Source of the DNA: Legionellales bacterium
GTDB lineage: Bacteria > Pseudomonadota > Gammaproteobacteria > Berkiellales > Berkiellaceae
Direction: 5' to 3'
Assembly (NCBI GenBank): GCA_023266435.1
Contig: JAHFQF010000162.1
Location: 1 to 5,368 of the forward strand
DNA: 5,368 bases
Shown here: positions 5,212-5,368 of the stretch, piece after piece
Position numbering within the stretch: position 1 is the first letter of the stretch
Layout: every line of letters begins with the position of its first letter
The notes under the pieces: generated by a model
Seen by the model: only the letters and a program-made list of their open reading frames with translations
The model's database searches: none
Told to the model about the DNA's origin: nothing
Position numbers and translations under genes: made by a program

Positions 5212-5368
5212 CTATTTTTTCTTAGTTTCCTTTAGAACGATCGTTTCATCAGAGTATCGTATACCCTTACCTTTATAAGGCTCTGGGGGTCTGAATGCAC
5301 GAATATCTGCTGCCACCTGCCCAACTACTTGCTTATCAATACCCTGTATTTCTAGCTCAGTTTGACTT
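5212..5368 (-). CDS. rplF: 50S ribosomal protein L6, C-terminal end (5' part outside window)
   Basis: The right edge holds the last 51 codons and the TAG stop of a gene that begins outside the window; the full protein is normally about 177 residues. The visible peptide contains IQGIDKQVVGQVAADIRAFR and then PPEPYKGKGIRYSDE, ending KETKKK. This is the second RNA-binding repeat of L6, with the classic PEPYKGKG signature, and it matches the E. coli C-terminus closely. L6 binds 23S rRNA near the GTPase centre and is placed before L18 in the spc operon, as here. The nine-base gap to rplR carries that gene's ribosome binding site. The first base of the visible strand (5368) belongs to a codon cut by the edge. 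Confidence 0.96.
   Translation of the reverse strand, partial: SQTELEIQGIDKQVVGQVAADIRAFRPPEPYKGKGIRYSDETIVLKETKKK

Overview
The window is a stretch of the conserved spc–alpha ribosomal protein gene cluster of a bacterium, read entirely from the minus strand. In transcription order (right to left) it holds the 3' end of rplF, then complete rplR, rpsE, rpmD, rplO, secY, rpmJ, rpsM, rpsK and rpsD, and finally rpoA, whose 3' part runs off the left edge. There is no credible plus-strand gene and no mobile element, CRISPR array, tRNA or rRNA.

The gene order (secY followed directly by rpmJ, then rpsM-rpsK-rpsD-rpoA) and the close match of RpoA, SecY, L6 and S5 to the Escherichia coli proteins point to a gammaproteobacterium. 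The DNA is AT-leaning, and several small proteins (S4 N-terminus, S13 N-terminus, S11 C-terminus) differ from the usual gammaproteobacterial sequence at normally well-kept positions. This fits a diverged, perhaps host-associated lineage, but that is inference and I cannot name a genus.

Right part (5368 to 2367, spc operon half): rplF, rplR, rpsE, rpmD, rplO and secY are packed with gaps of 9 and 10 nt, an 8-nt overlap, a 0-nt junction and a 1-nt overlap, which suggests translational coupling. These genes give large-subunit proteins L6, L18, L30 and L15, the small-subunit protein S5, and the SecY channel of the protein export translocon. rpmJ (L36, 37 aa) follows secY after 21 nt.

Middle (2231 to 2144): the 88-nt gap between rpmJ and rpsM is by far the longest non-coding stretch. 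It sits where E. coli has the alpha operon leader bound by S4, and holds a small hairpin, a T-run, a weak promoter-like pair and a good ribosome binding site.

Left part (2143 to 1, alpha operon half): rpsM, rpsK, rpsD and rpoA make S13, S11, S4 and the RNA polymerase alpha subunit, spaced by 27, 20 and 24 nt. rplQ would be expected just beyond the left edge.

Nothing here looks like an undescribed system. The points worth a second look are small: sequence departures in S11, S13 and S4, a start-codon question in rpsM, and the possible regulatory leader.
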